From contig NZ_CP037422.1 of assembly GCF_007748175.1 (NCBI RefSeq), positions 62,001 through 126,000 of the forward strand: a DNA stretch of 64,000 nt. The letters are read 5' to 3'. The stretch is from Gimesia aquarii (lineage in GTDB: Bacteria; Planctomycetota; Planctomycetia; Planctomycetales; Planctomycetaceae). The first letter of the stretch is position 1, and each line of letters begins with the position of its first letter. The position numbers and the translations under genes are program-made. Below, one piece after another: positions 54,466 to 64,000 of the stretch. The notes below the pieces were generated by a model that saw only the letters and a program-made list of their open reading frames with translations, had not been told where the DNA came from and searched no databases.

Positions 54466-54960
54466 ATGAGTACACCCTTTGAAGAATTGGAATATCTAGC
54501 TGATTTTCTTCCTGATGAAGGTGAGTCAGTAATAGTTTCACGCAGTCACGGCGAATTGACTTGTGAAAATTTCCAAAAAGAACGGTCACTTGATGAGATG
54601 GCGAGCCCGGAATTTTATGGGCACTTAGTTCATGCGAATGAGAGGCTGAATTCATTGATCGCGCGGCCAGTTTGGATTTCTACTCTTTCCTGGTTCTGGG
54701 CTTGTGTTTTAATGCACAACTACTTTGGGCTGGGTTGGGAAAGTTGGTATTTAGACTTGGGGTTAGCACTTGTTGCGATGGCAGCTAGCTTTGTGGCAAT
54801 ACGACTTCGTCAGGATTTCTATTTCAAGAAAGAAGTTCGTCCGACATTGAATCGGCAAATGTATGGCAGCAATTTGAGTAAGTATGCACTTGTAGGAGTG
54901 ATTAGACAACGCCCTGAGTTGCGAACACTGCTTGATACACTTTCTCGCTCGTTGCATTAA
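54466..54960 (+). CDS. Two-helix membrane protein of unknown function
   Basis: A 164-residue protein. A soluble acidic N-terminus (about 1-62) leads into two membrane helices (about 70-86, [14 protein letters not shown], and 95-112, [17 protein letters not shown]) and a basic cytoplasmic tail ([20 protein letters not shown]). ATG at 54466 directly follows a good purine-rich site (GGGGCAAGGA). It lies 118 bp after threonine synthase. No family is recognised. Confidence 0.65.
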   Translation: MSTPFEELEYLADFLPDEGESVIVSRSHGELTCENFQKERSLDEMASPEFYGHLVHANERLNSLIARPVWISTLSWFWACVLMHNYFGLGWESWYLDLGLALVAMAASFVAIRLRQDFYFKKEVRPTLNRQMYGSNLSKYALVGVIRQRPELRTLLDTLSRSLH

Positions 54961-54987
54961 GTCTTTAAAGTCTATATCAAGTCAGAG

Positions 54988-56121
54988 CTATCTCTCATAA
55001 TTTAACAGGCCATGCACATAAATATCTGATTCCAGTAGTTGAATCTCTAACTCTATGATATTTTGAAATTGTGGAATTGTTTCTAATCCTTGTCCTGCAA
55101 TAGGAGTAATTGCTGTTTTTCCTCCTACAATTTTTGGGGCGATGAAAGTGTGAACCTCATCGATAAGTTGTGAATCAAAACAAGATCCCAGTAAACTTCC
55201 TCCGCCTTCAATAAGGAGATTGGTCATTTCCTTGTGTCCTAGTTCCAGCAGACCTTTCTCGATGTCAGGATGGGCTGTGTTTGATCCTGGGGCACTTTGA
55301 ATCTGCAAGACTTCGACACCCGCGTTTTCAAGACCTTTGATATTTTTGCTGGGAGCCGATTTGTGTGCGATGACAATGACAGGCGCATCATTGATGGACT
55401 GGACTAATTTGGATTCACTTGAAAGTCTTGCCTGCGAGTCGACAACAATTCGTGCGGGTGTTCTTGGTCCTGCAGGACGAGCGGTTAGAAGCGGGTTATC
55501 CTTTTCTGCAGTGAGCTGACCAACCATAATCGCATCCATGCGACCACGAAGCTGATGTACCAGCTCACGCGAACGTTCGTTGGAAATCCATTGTGAATCA
55601 CCTGTTTTTGTAGCAATCTTTCCATCAAGTGTCATTGCCCACTTAGCATGGATCCAGGGCAACCCTTTAGTGACTCGCTTTACAAAAGGACGAACCAATT
55701 TTTGTGCATCAGATTCCAGTAGTCCAACTTCAACTTCAATTCCAGCCTGTTCCAACTCAGCAATTCCACCTCCATCAACGTGCGGTGCAGGATCACGCAT
55801 TGCGATGACTGCTTTCTTGATATCAGCTTGAATGATTGCTTGGGAACAGGGGCCGGTTTTGCCTTGGTGACAGCATGGTTCCAGAGTAACATAAATGGTC
55901 GCCCCGTTCGCTTTTTCTCCGGCGCCGTTCAAAGCATGAATTTCGGCATGAGGTCCGCCGTATTTTTGGTGATAACCTTCACCAATGAGGTTCAGGTTGT
56001 CGTCAACAATCACTGAACCTACAGCTGGATTAGGTTCAACAAATCCTTGCCCTCGACTGGCTAATTCGAGGGCTCGTTGCATCACAGCTTCTGGATTGAA
56101 AAACTGCTTGGTCGTATCCAC
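54988..56121 (-). CDS. ribD: Bifunctional riboflavin biosynthesis protein RibD
   Basis: A deaminase-reductase of about 377 residues. The N-terminal deaminase has PNPAVGSVIV, the zinc ligands GGPHAEIHAL (HAE) and TLEPCCHQGKTGPCSQ (PCxxxGxxPPC type). The C-terminal reductase has LPWIHAKWAMTLDGKIAT, SQWISNERSRELVHQLR, NPLLTARPAG and LLIEGGGSLLGS. It converts 2,5-diamino-6-ribosylamino-pyrimidinone phosphate to 5-amino-6-ribitylamino-uracil phosphate. The start is unclear: GTG at 56121 fits the family N-terminus and has AGGAAAG upstream (about 11-base spacing), while TTG at 56190 would add 23 residues. Confidence 0.94.
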   Translation of the reverse strand: MDTTKQFFNPEAVMQRALELASRGQGFVEPNPAVGSVIVDDNLNLIGEGYHQKYGGPHAEIHALNGAGEKANGATIYVTLEPCCHQGKTGPCSQAIIQADIKKAVIAMRDPAPHVDGGGIAELEQAGIEVEVGLLESDAQKLVRPFVKRVTKGLPWIHAKWAMTLDGKIATKTGDSQWISNERSRELVHQLRGRMDAIMVGQLTAEKDNPLLTARPAGPRTPARIVVDSQARLSSESKLVQSINDAPVIVIAHKSAPSKNIKGLENAGVEVLQIQSAPGSNTAHPDIEKGLLELGHKEMTNLLIEGGGSLLGSCFDSQLIDEVHTFIAPKIVGGKTAITPIAGQGLETIPQFQNIIELEIQLLESDIYVHGLLNYER

Positions 56122-56214
56122 TGACTGAAGTACTTTCCTGAACGGGCATGCCCGAGAGTGGTAGTTCTTAATTAAAAACAGCGAGTTCAACGCGAGGAAA
56201 ATGTATTATTACAA

Positions 56215-58401
56215 TTATTCACCTGGAAGCCAGAGTTTCTGTCCTGAGCTGGAACTGTCGTCGTGTGTTGTATCCCCAGGAGACCAAATGCCTTCCCCGG
56301 AAGAATTGCCTAGCTCTCCTAAAGTTGATTCGGTCATCCAGGATGCATCAAGATCAAATGCCTGCGCGAAAGCTTTGAGATAGTCTTTGATTTGTGGGGT
56401 TTTTTTACCATACTGATCCCAAATCTGTTTCATAAATCCTGAAAGTCCGGGATCGGATGTATCTTCCAATCGAAATGAGAGTTCTCGCATTTTCCATTGC
56501 AGCTCACTTTCAAAAGCGTTGGTCGGTTGTGTTTGAGCATTTTCCTGGCCTTTGTGAATCCAGGAGAGTGTTTCATCTCGATGGTTACGTTTATGGCAAA
56601 TTTCAGTCAATGTCGAATATACCCGGTCTAGATCGACTTCTTTTTTACATTCTTCACGTCCTAAGATTTCAAGTAAAACATCATAAAGAAAACGTGGATG
56701 TCTTATGAGTAATGCGCGGTTGAATATATACATCAATTGCGCATCGCTTAGCTCTTTCGCTGGAATTCTGTTTTGAGTCATTGATGAACAGGTGTTGAAG
56801 CGGGAGGATTCATCAACATTAAGATTAGGAAGCTCTGAAATGCCGAGTTTGGGATCGAGCTCGGCAAACTGCAGGAAATGACCTAATGAAAGTGATTGTG
56901 CATCGAGTACATAAGCCGCCGCAGTTAAAGCGACTTTCAGATCATCTTCACTCGCAGCTTCCCAAGGAGTTTTTCCGTTTAGACCTGCTAACTTTGTATT
57001 AGACCAGACTTCAGAGAGAAGTTTTTTCCATTGTTGTGCTTCAAGTTCTCTACGTTTGATAATAGGCACTTTCTGTGGAAAACTCCACCGAAAAAAGAGA
57101 GGCCATTGTTCTGAAGGGATGGGAGAGAGCGGGTTACTCGACGCTTCGTGATCTTGATCTAATAATTTTAGACCACAGTCTTTTTTGCCTTGTTCATCTA
57201 AGGCTTCATCAAGAATTTTTTCTGCTAAAGAGATTTGCTCCCCTTCGTAAGCATACAGTCGAACGATCGCAGGTTGATCCATCTGTCGGTCAGCATCAAA
57301 GACATCAATGTCGCCAATCACGGTAGGTACGTTATCGATGTGAATCTCTTCTCCCTTTGATTCAGCATTGACGGGAGAGCTTACCATTTGAAGGTATGCG
57401 GTAGGTACATTTTCAGCCGAATCCTGGTCTTGTTCAGAGGGAACATTGCCTCGCAGTATCTGATTGTGTTTTTCTAATAATGTGAGGAACTTGGAAAGCG
57501 AATCAACTTCGTAAACCTTTTCTATGGAATCAATGACTTCATCAGTGTTGTTTAAATCAAGCAATTGTGCCAGAGTTTCAAGTTCTACAGCTTCAGCGAA
57601 GTCGTTCTCTAGTTTTGCAGCTTCATGAAATAGTTCAGCTGATTGTGTTTCATCGGTTGCCCAGGCGTAACAAAATGCGGCATTTTTCCATAAAGTGACC
57701 TGTCCGGTTGCTTCTGCTAGTTGTTTAAACAAGCCAGCGGCTAATCGGTAACAGCCCAAGTTCGCAAGTCTTTGTGCGCGTTCAAATGTTTCTTGATGTT
57801 CAGAATCTTCAATAGGGCATCGTTCCAGGACATGTACTCCACGGAATTGATAAGGAATTTGATCGTCACCATCAAATTCTAACAGATTCATAAACAGGTT
57901 CTGTTGATATTCCTGTGAAGCAACGCGCATTGCCAACGCGAAATGTTCACGTGCTGCTAAATAAAAACCGCGCATTTGTAGCGCGATCGCGATACTGATC
58001 GCCAAAGGTGTTGCCAAACTAACATCGACGACGGCACACTTTTGTAATGCAGTGTAAATGGTTTTTTGTGCTTGCTTGTAGCCTTGAGCAAGAAAAGTTG
58101 AGGTGGCCAATAAGGAATGGGCGGCGGGATGATCCGGGTCACGTTCCAAACATTCTTCCAGAGGCTTGCAGGCATCTTCAAACCGTCTTTCAGCCATTAA
58201 AATTTGGGCTTCTGTTATGAAACTCAAAGGTTGTTCAGGGTGATTCTTCTTGAGTCGATCCAGCAACTGCAGTGCAGTTGCTGTCTGGTGCGTTTCATGC
58301 AGGTGTGAAATTTTACTGATTTCATCGCCAATTGAATGACAACAGAATTTGTATTTCTTTCCGCTATTGCAGGGGCAAGGATCGTAAGAATCGATACTCA
58401 T
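56215..58401 (-). CDS. SEC-C motif protein with TPR-like repeats
   Basis: A cytosolic protein of about 728 residues. ATG at 58401 has AAGG 8 bases upstream; the frame extends 40 codons further without support. The N-terminus is a SEC-C zinc motif (DPCPCNSGKKYKFCCH) as found at the end of SecA. A TPR-like helical array follows (about residues 30-350, e.g. EAQILMAERRFEDACKPLEE and HPAAHSLLATSTFLAQGYKQ), then a long uncharacterised C-terminal region (about 400-728) with a Ser/Asp-rich end. SEC-C may mediate interaction with SecB or ribosomal partners; the role here is unknown. It adjoins ribD. Confidence 0.85.
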   Translation of the reverse strand: MSIDSYDPCPCNSGKKYKFCCHSIGDEISKISHLHETHQTATALQLLDRLKKNHPEQPLSFITEAQILMAERRFEDACKPLEECLERDPDHPAAHSLLATSTFLAQGYKQAQKTIYTALQKCAVVDVSLATPLAISIAIALQMRGFYLAAREHFALAMRVASQEYQQNLFMNLLEFDGDDQIPYQFRGVHVLERCPIEDSEHQETFERAQRLANLGCYRLAAGLFKQLAEATGQVTLWKNAAFCYAWATDETQSAELFHEAAKLENDFAEAVELETLAQLLDLNNTDEVIDSIEKVYEVDSLSKFLTLLEKHNQILRGNVPSEQDQDSAENVPTAYLQMVSSPVNAESKGEEIHIDNVPTVIGDIDVFDADRQMDQPAIVRLYAYEGEQISLAEKILDEALDEQGKKDCGLKLLDQDHEASSNPLSPIPSEQWPLFFRWSFPQKVPIIKRRELEAQQWKKLLSEVWSNTKLAGLNGKTPWEAASEDDLKVALTAAAYVLDAQSLSLGHFLQFAELDPKLGISELPNLNVDESSRFNTCSSMTQNRIPAKELSDAQLMYIFNRALLIRHPRFLYDVLLEILGREECKKEVDLDRVYSTLTEICHKRNHRDETLSWIHKGQENAQTQPTNAFESELQWKMRELSFRLEDTSDPGLSGFMKQIWDQYGKKTPQIKDYLKAFAQAFDLDASWMTESTLGELGNSSGEGIWSPGDTTHDDSSSSGQKLWLPGE

Positions 58402-58669
58402 AACCTCGGCCTTCTTTGTTTTCAGGAGGTTGTATTGTGGAATTGTATCTCTAAGTGAAAACAGACTTCTCTTGTAGAATCGAAGTAGCGTTACGCTTTT
58501 TTGAATTACAATAGAATTCAAAAAAACATCATATCATAAAAGAAACGTAGATTGCACGCGCTTAACGATTCCATCTGAGAGAAATTACAGACTCCCTTAC
58601 CAAGATTAACATTTTGTTCAATCAGGCAGGTTTATTCTACAAATCAATGGGAGTGCGACGATGGTCAGA

Positions 58670-59815
58670 TTAGCTGTCCAAGGCTTGCTTCATGTCGGCA
58701 ACTAGGTCTTCACTGTTTTCGATTCCGACTGAGACTCGAACTGTTTTTTCAGTAATTCCCGCGGCGCGCCTTGCTTCCAGAGTCATTGAGGCATGGCTCA
58801 TGCTTTCCGGGTATTCAATCAATGACTCCACTCCCCCCAGTGATTCTGCCAAGAGAAACAGTTTTGTATTCAACATGACTTTTTCAGCAGCAGATCGGCC
58901 CTCTTTCACATCAAAACTCAGCATTCCTCCGAAGCCATCTTGTTGAGTTTTTGCTAATTCATGATCTCGGTGTGACTCCAGGCCTGGATAGTAAACATGT
59001 TCTACTTTGGGATGTGTTTCCAGCATTCGAGCTAAAGCCATTGCGCCATGCTGATGCGCTTCCATACGAGGCCCCAGAGTTTTGATGCCACGTAAGACCA
59101 GCCAAGCATCGAAGGGAGAGCATCCCAGTCCGAGTGAATTCGAATGATAAGCGACTCGTTCGGCGAGTTCTTCAGTACGTGATATGACACAACCACCGAC
59201 GACGTCTGAGTGCCCATTCAAGTATTTTGTAGTCGAATGTATAACAATATCGACACCGTATTCAATTGGTCGTTGAAGATAAGGAGAACAAAATGTATTG
59301 TCAGCGATGGTGATAATATCGGTATCTGCATCAGAGGCAACTTTGACTACGGCTTGAATATCTACAAGATTCATTAAAGGGTTACTGGGAGTTTCGATCC
59401 AGATCGCTTTGGTTTCTGGTGTCAATGCTGATTTGACATTCTCAATATCTCCCATCTTTACAAATGAGAATTTGATTCCCCATTTTGTAAAAACATCTGC
59501 AAACAAACGATACGTTCCACCATAAATGTCATCTCCTGCGATGATATGGTCACCAGGTTTAAATAAATGCATAACCAGAGTGATCGCAGACATTCCAGTT
59601 GAAGTAGCACGGCAAGACACGCCACATTCTAATGCAGCAATGTTTTCCTCCATGGCACTTCGAGTTGGATTTCCACTACGTGTGTAATCGAAGCCCTTGT
59701 GGTTTTCCAAGCTATCCCAGTAAAAGGTTGATGTTGTATAAATGGGAGTTGTACAGCTGTTAAATGTACCGTCTTTGTCGACTCCAGTATGAACACACTT
59801 CGTTTCAAAACGCAT
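58670..59815 (-). CDS. Cystathionine gamma-synthase/gamma-lyase family PLP enzyme
   Basis: A Cys/Met-metabolism PLP enzyme of about 381 residues. ATG at 59815 (MRFETKCVHTG) matches the family start; an in-frame TTG at 59830 is less likely. Conserved: TTPIYTTSTFYWDS, FDYTRSGNPTRSAMEENIAALE, STGMSAITLVMHLFKPGDHII, DDIYGGTYRLF, WIETPSNPLMNLVDI, IADNTFCSPYLQRP and the PLP lysine in VIHSTTKYLNGHSDVVGG. It could be MetB (synthase) or a gamma-lyase; sequence alone does not decide. The gene lies about 260 bp downstream of cysK on the same strand, so a sulfur amino acid role is clear, in either forward or reverse transsulfuration. Confidence 0.93.
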   Translation of the reverse strand: MRFETKCVHTGVDKDGTFNSCTTPIYTTSTFYWDSLENHKGFDYTRSGNPTRSAMEENIAALECGVSCRATSTGMSAITLVMHLFKPGDHIIAGDDIYGGTYRLFADVFTKWGIKFSFVKMGDIENVKSALTPETKAIWIETPSNPLMNLVDIQAVVKVASDADTDIITIADNTFCSPYLQRPIEYGVDIVIHSTTKYLNGHSDVVGGCVISRTEELAERVAYHSNSLGLGCSPFDAWLVLRGIKTLGPRMEAHQHGAMALARMLETHPKVEHVYYPGLESHRDHELAKTQQDGFGGMLSFDVKEGRSAAEKVMLNTKLFLLAESLGGVESLIEYPESMSHASMTLEARRAAGITEKTVRVSVGIENSEDLVADMKQALDS

Positions 59816-60072
59816 GGCAATACAATCCAAATGTTAGTTGGTTACTCGAGAAATCCCCGTTCTAGTTTGGAGACTCACACACTTCTTCAGGAGACACGAG
59901 ACAGAACTTGGGGTTCTACATTATTTTATGTAGTGAAGAATACAGTCGCCGGACACTGGTCGCTACTGTTCTGAGTTCAGATTTTACACTAAAGGTGATT
60001 CTGCATCTCATTCATGTCGATACAGTTTTCTGAACTTCTGATTTTGTAATAACTTGTGGCGTTATAGTATGG

Positions 60073-61002
60073 TCAGCGCGCATCATCAAACAGCGGTGTT
60101 GACAAGTAACGCTCTCCTGAGTCAGGTAGAACGACCACGATTGTTTTTCCTTCTGCTTCCGGGCGTTTAGCAATATCCATGGCAGCGTGCATCGCTGCAC
60201 CACAGCTAATTCCACAAGTGATTCCTTCCTGACGAGCGATTTTTCCTGCCATTTCAAATGCCTCGTCATCTGTAACCTGTATGACTTCATCAATGAGTGA
60301 TGTGTCACAGTTCTTCGGGATGAATCCCGCTCCAATTCCCTGAATCTTGTGCTTACCTGGTTCTCCTCCTGAGAGAACAGGGCTGCTCGTTGGCTCGACA
60401 GCGATGGACTTGATATTAAGGCCTTTTTCTTGTTTTAAATAACGTGATACTCCTGTAATGGTACCACCAGTCCCAACGCCAGCTACAAAGTAATCAATGT
60501 TGCCTTCTGTATCGTTAAAAATTTCGGGGCCAGTAGTCTTAAAATGGATTTCCGGATTCGCAGGGTTTTCAAATTGCTGAGCCATGAAATATTCAGGATT
60601 GCCAGCTAATTCTTCTGCTTTTTGGATTGCTCCTTTCATGCCATCAGCGCCTGGAGTAAGTACCAGATTGGCACCGAAGCCTTTCAACATCAAACGACGT
60701 TCTACTGACATCGAGTCTGGCATCGTTAGTGTTAACTTATATCCTCGAGCAGCACATACAAACGCGAGTGCAATTCCAGTGTTACCGCTGGTCGGTTCTA
60801 CAACCTGCATACCTGGTTTTAGTTTCCCGCTTTTTTCTGCGTCCCAAATCATATTCGCACCGATTCGGCACTTCACGCTGTAGGCGGGATTTCGTCCTTC
60901 AATTTTGGCAAGTATTGTTGCCTTAAGCCCCTCAGTTAAATAATTGACTTTCACTAAAGGTGTTTGACCGATTGTTTCCGAGTTGTCTTTGTATATTGAC
61001 AT
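60073..61002 (-). CDS. cysK: Cysteine synthase A
   Basis: A 309-residue O-acetylserine sulfhydrylase. The PLP lysine is in [20 protein letters not shown], the phosphate/PLP site in [14 protein letters not shown], and [28 protein letters not shown] and [11 protein letters not shown] follow the enterobacterial CysK closely. The end ([13 protein letters not shown]) is also typical. It makes cysteine from O-acetylserine and sulfide. ATG at 61002. The neighbouring PLP enzyme gene suggests a two-gene sulfur amino acid unit. Confidence 0.96.
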   Translation of the reverse strand: MSIYKDNSETIGQTPLVKVNYLTEGLKATILAKIEGRNPAYSVKCRIGANMIWDAEKSGKLKPGMQVVEPTSGNTGIALAFVCAARGYKLTLTMPDSMSVERRLMLKGFGANLVLTPGADGMKGAIQKAEELAGNPEYFMAQQFENPANPEIHFKTTGPEIFNDTEGNIDYFVAGVGTGGTITGVSRYLKQEKGLNIKSIAVEPTSSPVLSGGEPGKHKIQGIGAGFIPKNCDTSLIDEVIQVTDDEAFEMAGKIARQEGITCGISCGAAMHAAMDIAKRPEAEGKTIVVVLPDSGERYLSTPLFDDAR

Positions 61003-61289
61003 GTCTTTTTCTTTCAGCGAGAAGTAATTCTGGGAGAATCATCAAAGTATAGCCAAAGGCTTGATGAGTATGTTATGTGGTAAAGACGACTAAAGGGCTA
61101 AATCTCAACACCCCCTCGTCAGATTATCAGTATTATGTAAAATCATTGAGAAAGTGGCAATCCCTTTATTGAGCTGTAAAAAAAGTGGGCATGCATCAAT
61201 GTGAATCGATATTAGTGCCTATTTTAACATGCTAAAAGTTGTCTAAATTGAGCGATTTGTTTAAGAGCTTTGATGATTTAAAATTCAAA

Positions 61290-63041
61290 TCAAATTTTCA
61301 AAATGGATTCAAAATAAGGAATAATTTGTACTTGGAAAGCCTGTAAACTGAAATAACCGAAGAAGGCGGCAGCCCAAACCATTAAAACAAATCTCAAGGG
61401 ACTGGTGCTGATGCTACGGCTCAGTATTTTCGTATTCATATACAACAATATCATTGAATAGAGAAACATCACTCCACCGTTCATGGCGGCGGAAGTTTCA
61501 ATCAGAAATAATGGTTGCTTGAATAGAGGGTTAATTGAGCCATAAAGCAGAATTGCAGAACCCAGCAAAATTTCGCCCCAAAGAAATACGTAATAAAGTT
61601 TACTCAATGACCAGTTTTCATTTTCTCTTAAATAGTTCACTTTCAGGATATCAGCAGAGATACGGGCTGTTACGTCAAGGACTCCCAATTCAGTTGTGAG
61701 CAGTATGGCAGTACCCATAAGGAGGAAAAGCAATTTAAAGGTTCCGCCGAGCCGGTCTTCAAGAAGAGTTGCCTGTCCCCAGATAAAATTAAGGCCAGAA
61801 CCAAACTGGGCCATGCCTTCTTTCAGTTGTCCATTTGCGTCATAAAACAAAGAATAAGAAATAAGTGATAATAAAACCAAACAAGCCAGACAGGTGAGAA
61901 AGAAGCTTAAGAAGTGTTCAATGTTGGCAGCGCGCCACCATTGCTGCCAGCGATTTCGATTTTCATCAGTATGTTTAAAGTGATATCCGGCTTCACTGGC
62001 AGCTTCATCTTGTCCGGTAATCGGGCTGGTAATTCGACCGATGTACTTGCCCATTCCATAGCCTTTATCTTTGATGAAATTACTTTGGCCAAGGTTCATG
62101 GTTCCGCCAGCGCCGGCAAATGCCAATGCCCCGAGAAGTGCCATAGTTGACAGACCACTGGATTTGTCAGGCATCTGCCCAATACTCACAGCTCCTTGCA
62201 TCATAGATGTAATGGCATACGGTTTAATGAGATAGATACCGAGGATCACTGCGATGATAAAGATTGACCCGACCAGAAAAATCTGTATTTTTTCAACGGT
62301 GTTATAAACCACTGGCCCAGTTGTTAAGACAATGCCTACTAAGAGTAAGCCAGCAATTCCCAGAAACGAACTATACTTGGCCTCATATTGCAGGTCGTAT
62401 CCTTGATTAATTTTGTTGAACAGTTCATTTGAACGATCTGTGCTCTGATTCTTAGTGAAAACGCTACTTAAGCTATTTCGTTCAGATCCATCCATGGATC
62501 CACGCCACTTCAAGGTGTTTGTTTCGGGAGAGTAAGAGGCTTTGACAGGTAAGTCTTGAAGTGAGAATTGAGACGCAGTTGGTTCTACTCGAACACTGGC
62601 GATGGTTTCTGGACCAAAAAAAGTCCAACTTAGCATGGTGCCAGCACCGGTTGCCCAACCCGGCCATGCCCACGGAATGATATTTAACAGTAGCATGATC
62701 CAGGCCCAGTGTTTGTTCATGCGACAGAAACCGATAATAGCAGTTTCTCCTGTTGCTAAGGTCCAACGCTCAATTTCCATATTCAAAAAAAACTGAGTGA
62801 TCACACCCAATAGGCAAGCCCAGAAAAATAAAAATCCAGCTTTGTAAGTTATGTAAGGCCAAAGGACAAATTCACCTGAACCGAGTGAGAGCCCTGCCAA
62901 CATAATGCTGGGACCGATCATTTTTTTCCAGGAGATAGCTGGTGGTAGGTCTTTGTACTTCAGAGGAGGTAGCGATTGGTGTGGAATCACCTCATCAGGG
63001 ACTAATTCTTCATTGAGATCAGAGTGGATTTGATCTGCCAT
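61290..63041 (-). CDS. Nramp-like transporter, long divergent type
   Basis: A 583-residue membrane protein. About eleven or twelve helices follow a soluble 40-residue N-terminus. IGPSIMLAGLSLGSGEFVLWPYITYKAG occupies the TM1 position with GSGEF instead of DPGN, and MALLGALAFAGAGGTMNLGQSN replaces the TM6 motif. A soluble insert (about 160-215, including PTASQFSLQDLPVKASYSPE) lies between helices 4 and 5. This subfamily of COG1914 is widespread in planctomycetes and its substrate is unknown. It carries an Asn-Leu-Gly-Gln set in TM6 where metal ligands normally lie. Upstream, on the same strand, is the isochorismatase-family gene. Confidence 0.78.
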   Translation of the reverse strand: MADQIHSDLNEELVPDEVIPHQSLPPLKYKDLPPAISWKKMIGPSIMLAGLSLGSGEFVLWPYITYKAGFLFFWACLLGVITQFFLNMEIERWTLATGETAIIGFCRMNKHWAWIMLLLNIIPWAWPGWATGAGTMLSWTFFGPETIASVRVEPTASQFSLQDLPVKASYSPETNTLKWRGSMDGSERNSLSSVFTKNQSTDRSNELFNKINQGYDLQYEAKYSSFLGIAGLLLVGIVLTTGPVVYNTVEKIQIFLVGSIFIIAVILGIYLIKPYAITSMMQGAVSIGQMPDKSSGLSTMALLGALAFAGAGGTMNLGQSNFIKDKGYGMGKYIGRITSPITGQDEAASEAGYHFKHTDENRNRWQQWWRAANIEHFLSFFLTCLACLVLLSLISYSLFYDANGQLKEGMAQFGSGLNFIWGQATLLEDRLGGTFKLLFLLMGTAILLTTELGVLDVTARISADILKVNYLRENENWSLSKLYYVFLWGEILLGSAILLYGSINPLFKQPLFLIETSAAMNGGVMFLYSMILLYMNTKILSRSISTSPLRFVLMVWAAAFFGYFSLQAFQVQIIPYFESILKI

Positions 63042-63177
63042 GGAAACCTCTTTTATGAACGGCGAGCTGAATTCAGAATGGTTTCATTCTAAGTCTGGAA
63101 CATTTTATCCGCCACTCAACTTAAGACAGGATTGAGGGGAATAAGAAAATGCATCTTGGTTGATGATAACTCGAAAA

Positions 63178-64000
63178 TTAGTCAGAATGGATTTTCTTAA
63201 TCCAGGAGACTTGTGTGATCAAATGATTTAATGAGGCAAACGAAATATGCGCATTCGTTGCATATTTTGGTGAAGAGTTGGCAGGAAATGTGGCGAGGCT
63301 TGCATCACCTACCAGGAATACATTGAAATCGCGTGAGAGGTTTTCATAGCCGGCAGTGGTTTTACAGAAGCACATATCTGTTGCATATCCTGTTAAGAGG
63401 ACGTGTCGAATGCCCTCTTTTTTCAAAAATTTCTTTAGTGGCTCATATCCCTCTTGGTCAAAGATCAAAACATCATCATCATGAACAGTAATATCGCTTG
63501 TAACGGGAACAGGTACATTCCAGAAACCTTTACCATTAAATCGATCGCCTGCGCTCAGGCCAGAAAATTGTTTGAAATAATCGATCACTGGCTGTTCTTT
63601 GGAAAGTGTCAGGCGATTAGGTAATGGCTCTCCTTGATAAGGTAAGCTCTTTAATTGTTTTGCGAGATCTTTTCGAGCCTGTTCTCGCTCGGTTTTTGTA
63701 GGATTATAGTCAAACGTGCGGTATAATTTTTTTCTGATAGGATCCACTTTACCGATAAGACTATACATAACCAGGGCAACATCTTTTCTGGAACGCTTTA
63801 AAAATGGATCAATGACCTCGCGTGTATGCCGTCCTGCAAGATGATTTTTTTCGGGCGTACAAAAGTCAGCAGCGCCAGCAGGCTCAGGAGTTTTCCAGCC
63901 TTGACCATCATCAATTCCCCAGGGATGGACCATGATCACGGCAGTTTTGTCAGCGCGAATTTTATTAGGAATTTCAATGATGCCTCGTGCATTATATGAA
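63178..64000 (-). CDS. Isochorismatase-family cysteine hydrolase (N-terminus beyond window)
   Basis: The frame stays open to base 64000 (SYNARGIIEIPNKIRADKTA before the first internal Met), so the start is outside the window; at least 270 residues are visible. The C-terminal part has the family's cysteine site LLTGYATDMCFCKTTAGYEN and the cis-peptide region before it, with IFDQEGYEPLKKFLKK. The opening strand KTAVIMVHPWGIDDGQG corresponds to the catalytic Asp strand. A long insert (about residues 65-150) distinguishes it from small nicotinamidases. It is probably an amidohydrolase or phosphonate/isochorismate-type hydrolase; the substrate is unknown. Confidence 0.85.
   Translation of the reverse strand, partial: SYNARGIIEIPNKIRADKTAVIMVHPWGIDDGQGWKTPEPAGAADFCTPEKNHLAGRHTREVIDPFLKRSRKDVALVMYSLIGKVDPIRKKLYRTFDYNPTKTEREQARKDLAKQLKSLPYQGEPLPNRLTLSKEQPVIDYFKQFSGLSAGDRFNGKGFWNVPVPVTSDITVHDDDVLIFDQEGYEPLKKFLKKEGIRHVLLTGYATDMCFCKTTAGYENLSRDFNVFLVGDASLATFPANSSPKYATNAHISFASLNHLITQVSWIKKIHSD

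Noticed and set aside
1-64000. CRISPR arrays, rRNA and tRNA genes, prophage
   Set aside because: No regularly spaced repeats, no rRNA-like sequence, no cloverleaf with a T-loop consensus and no phage gene cluster were seen by eye; a tRNAscan run would settle the tRNA point.

Overview
The window looks like chromosomal DNA of a planctomycete, most like Gimesia or a close relative. The evidence is a DUF1559 prepilin-like protein with its planctomycete-type N-terminus, many secreted proteins and lipoproteins with planctomycete-style architecture, an AsmA-like giant protein, a membrane-anchored sigma-54 activator, moderate GC content, and frequent GTG/TTG starts behind clear ribosome binding sites. 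This placement is inference from protein families; no rRNA or tRNA gene was found. Both window edges cut a gene (DUF1559 on the left, an isochorismatase-family hydrolase on the right).

Layout. 1-10.4 kb: pseudopilin-like protein, AraC/cupin regulator, alpha/beta hydrolases, a secreted zincin, a ClC channel, small membrane proteins, an HpcH/HpaI aldolase coupled to a membrane protein, a SUKH-like protein and an orphan protein. 10.4-21.9 kb: a CsrA homologue whose core is internally duplicated, a GT2 glycosyltransferase, a secreted thioredoxin-like protein, an Nramp-like transporter, an FMN reductase, a 1270-residue AsmA-like protein, a REP-associated transposase between two 65-bp hairpin repeats, and a polysaccharide pyruvyl transferase-like protein. 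22.5-26.2 kb: a large membrane-bound sigma-54 activator. Its upstream region carries two perfect dyads, a sigma-54-type promoter facing away from the gene, and a transcript-sized segment with a long inverted repeat and a 37-codon ORF. 26.3-38.6 kb: methyltransferase, DUF900 lipoprotein, CPBP protease, trpC, a Nudix-like protein, a secreted YbjN-like protein, an MDR reductase, an orphan NuoN-like membrane protein, a zinc ribbon, a compact hairpin element, a PfkB kinase, a degenerate NtrC-type protein and a DUF374 acyltransferase. 38.7-49.3 kb: FAD oxidoreductase, thymidylate kinase, MtaB, gamma-glutamyltransferase, a HEAT lipoprotein and a three-gene sugar operon (HUMPS-family lyase, zinc-type dehydrogenase, TIM-barrel isomerase). 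49.8-64 kb: an HlyD-like protein, peptidase M24, threonine synthase (apparently starting at ATT), RibD, a SEC-C/TPR protein, a CysK plus cystathionine synthase/lyase pair, a second Nramp-like transporter and the truncated isochorismatase.

Most of the window is housekeeping and accessory metabolism in short operons or single genes. Biosynthetic genes (trpC, tmk, thrC, ribD, cysK, metB-like) are scattered instead of sitting in full pathway operons. The parts that stand out are the sigma-54 activator with its likely divergent non-coding or micro-peptide target, the duplicated CsrA, the non-canonical start of threonine synthase, the RAYT/REP unit, the NtrC-like protein that has lost its ATPase and sigma-contact motifs, and the HUMPS operon.
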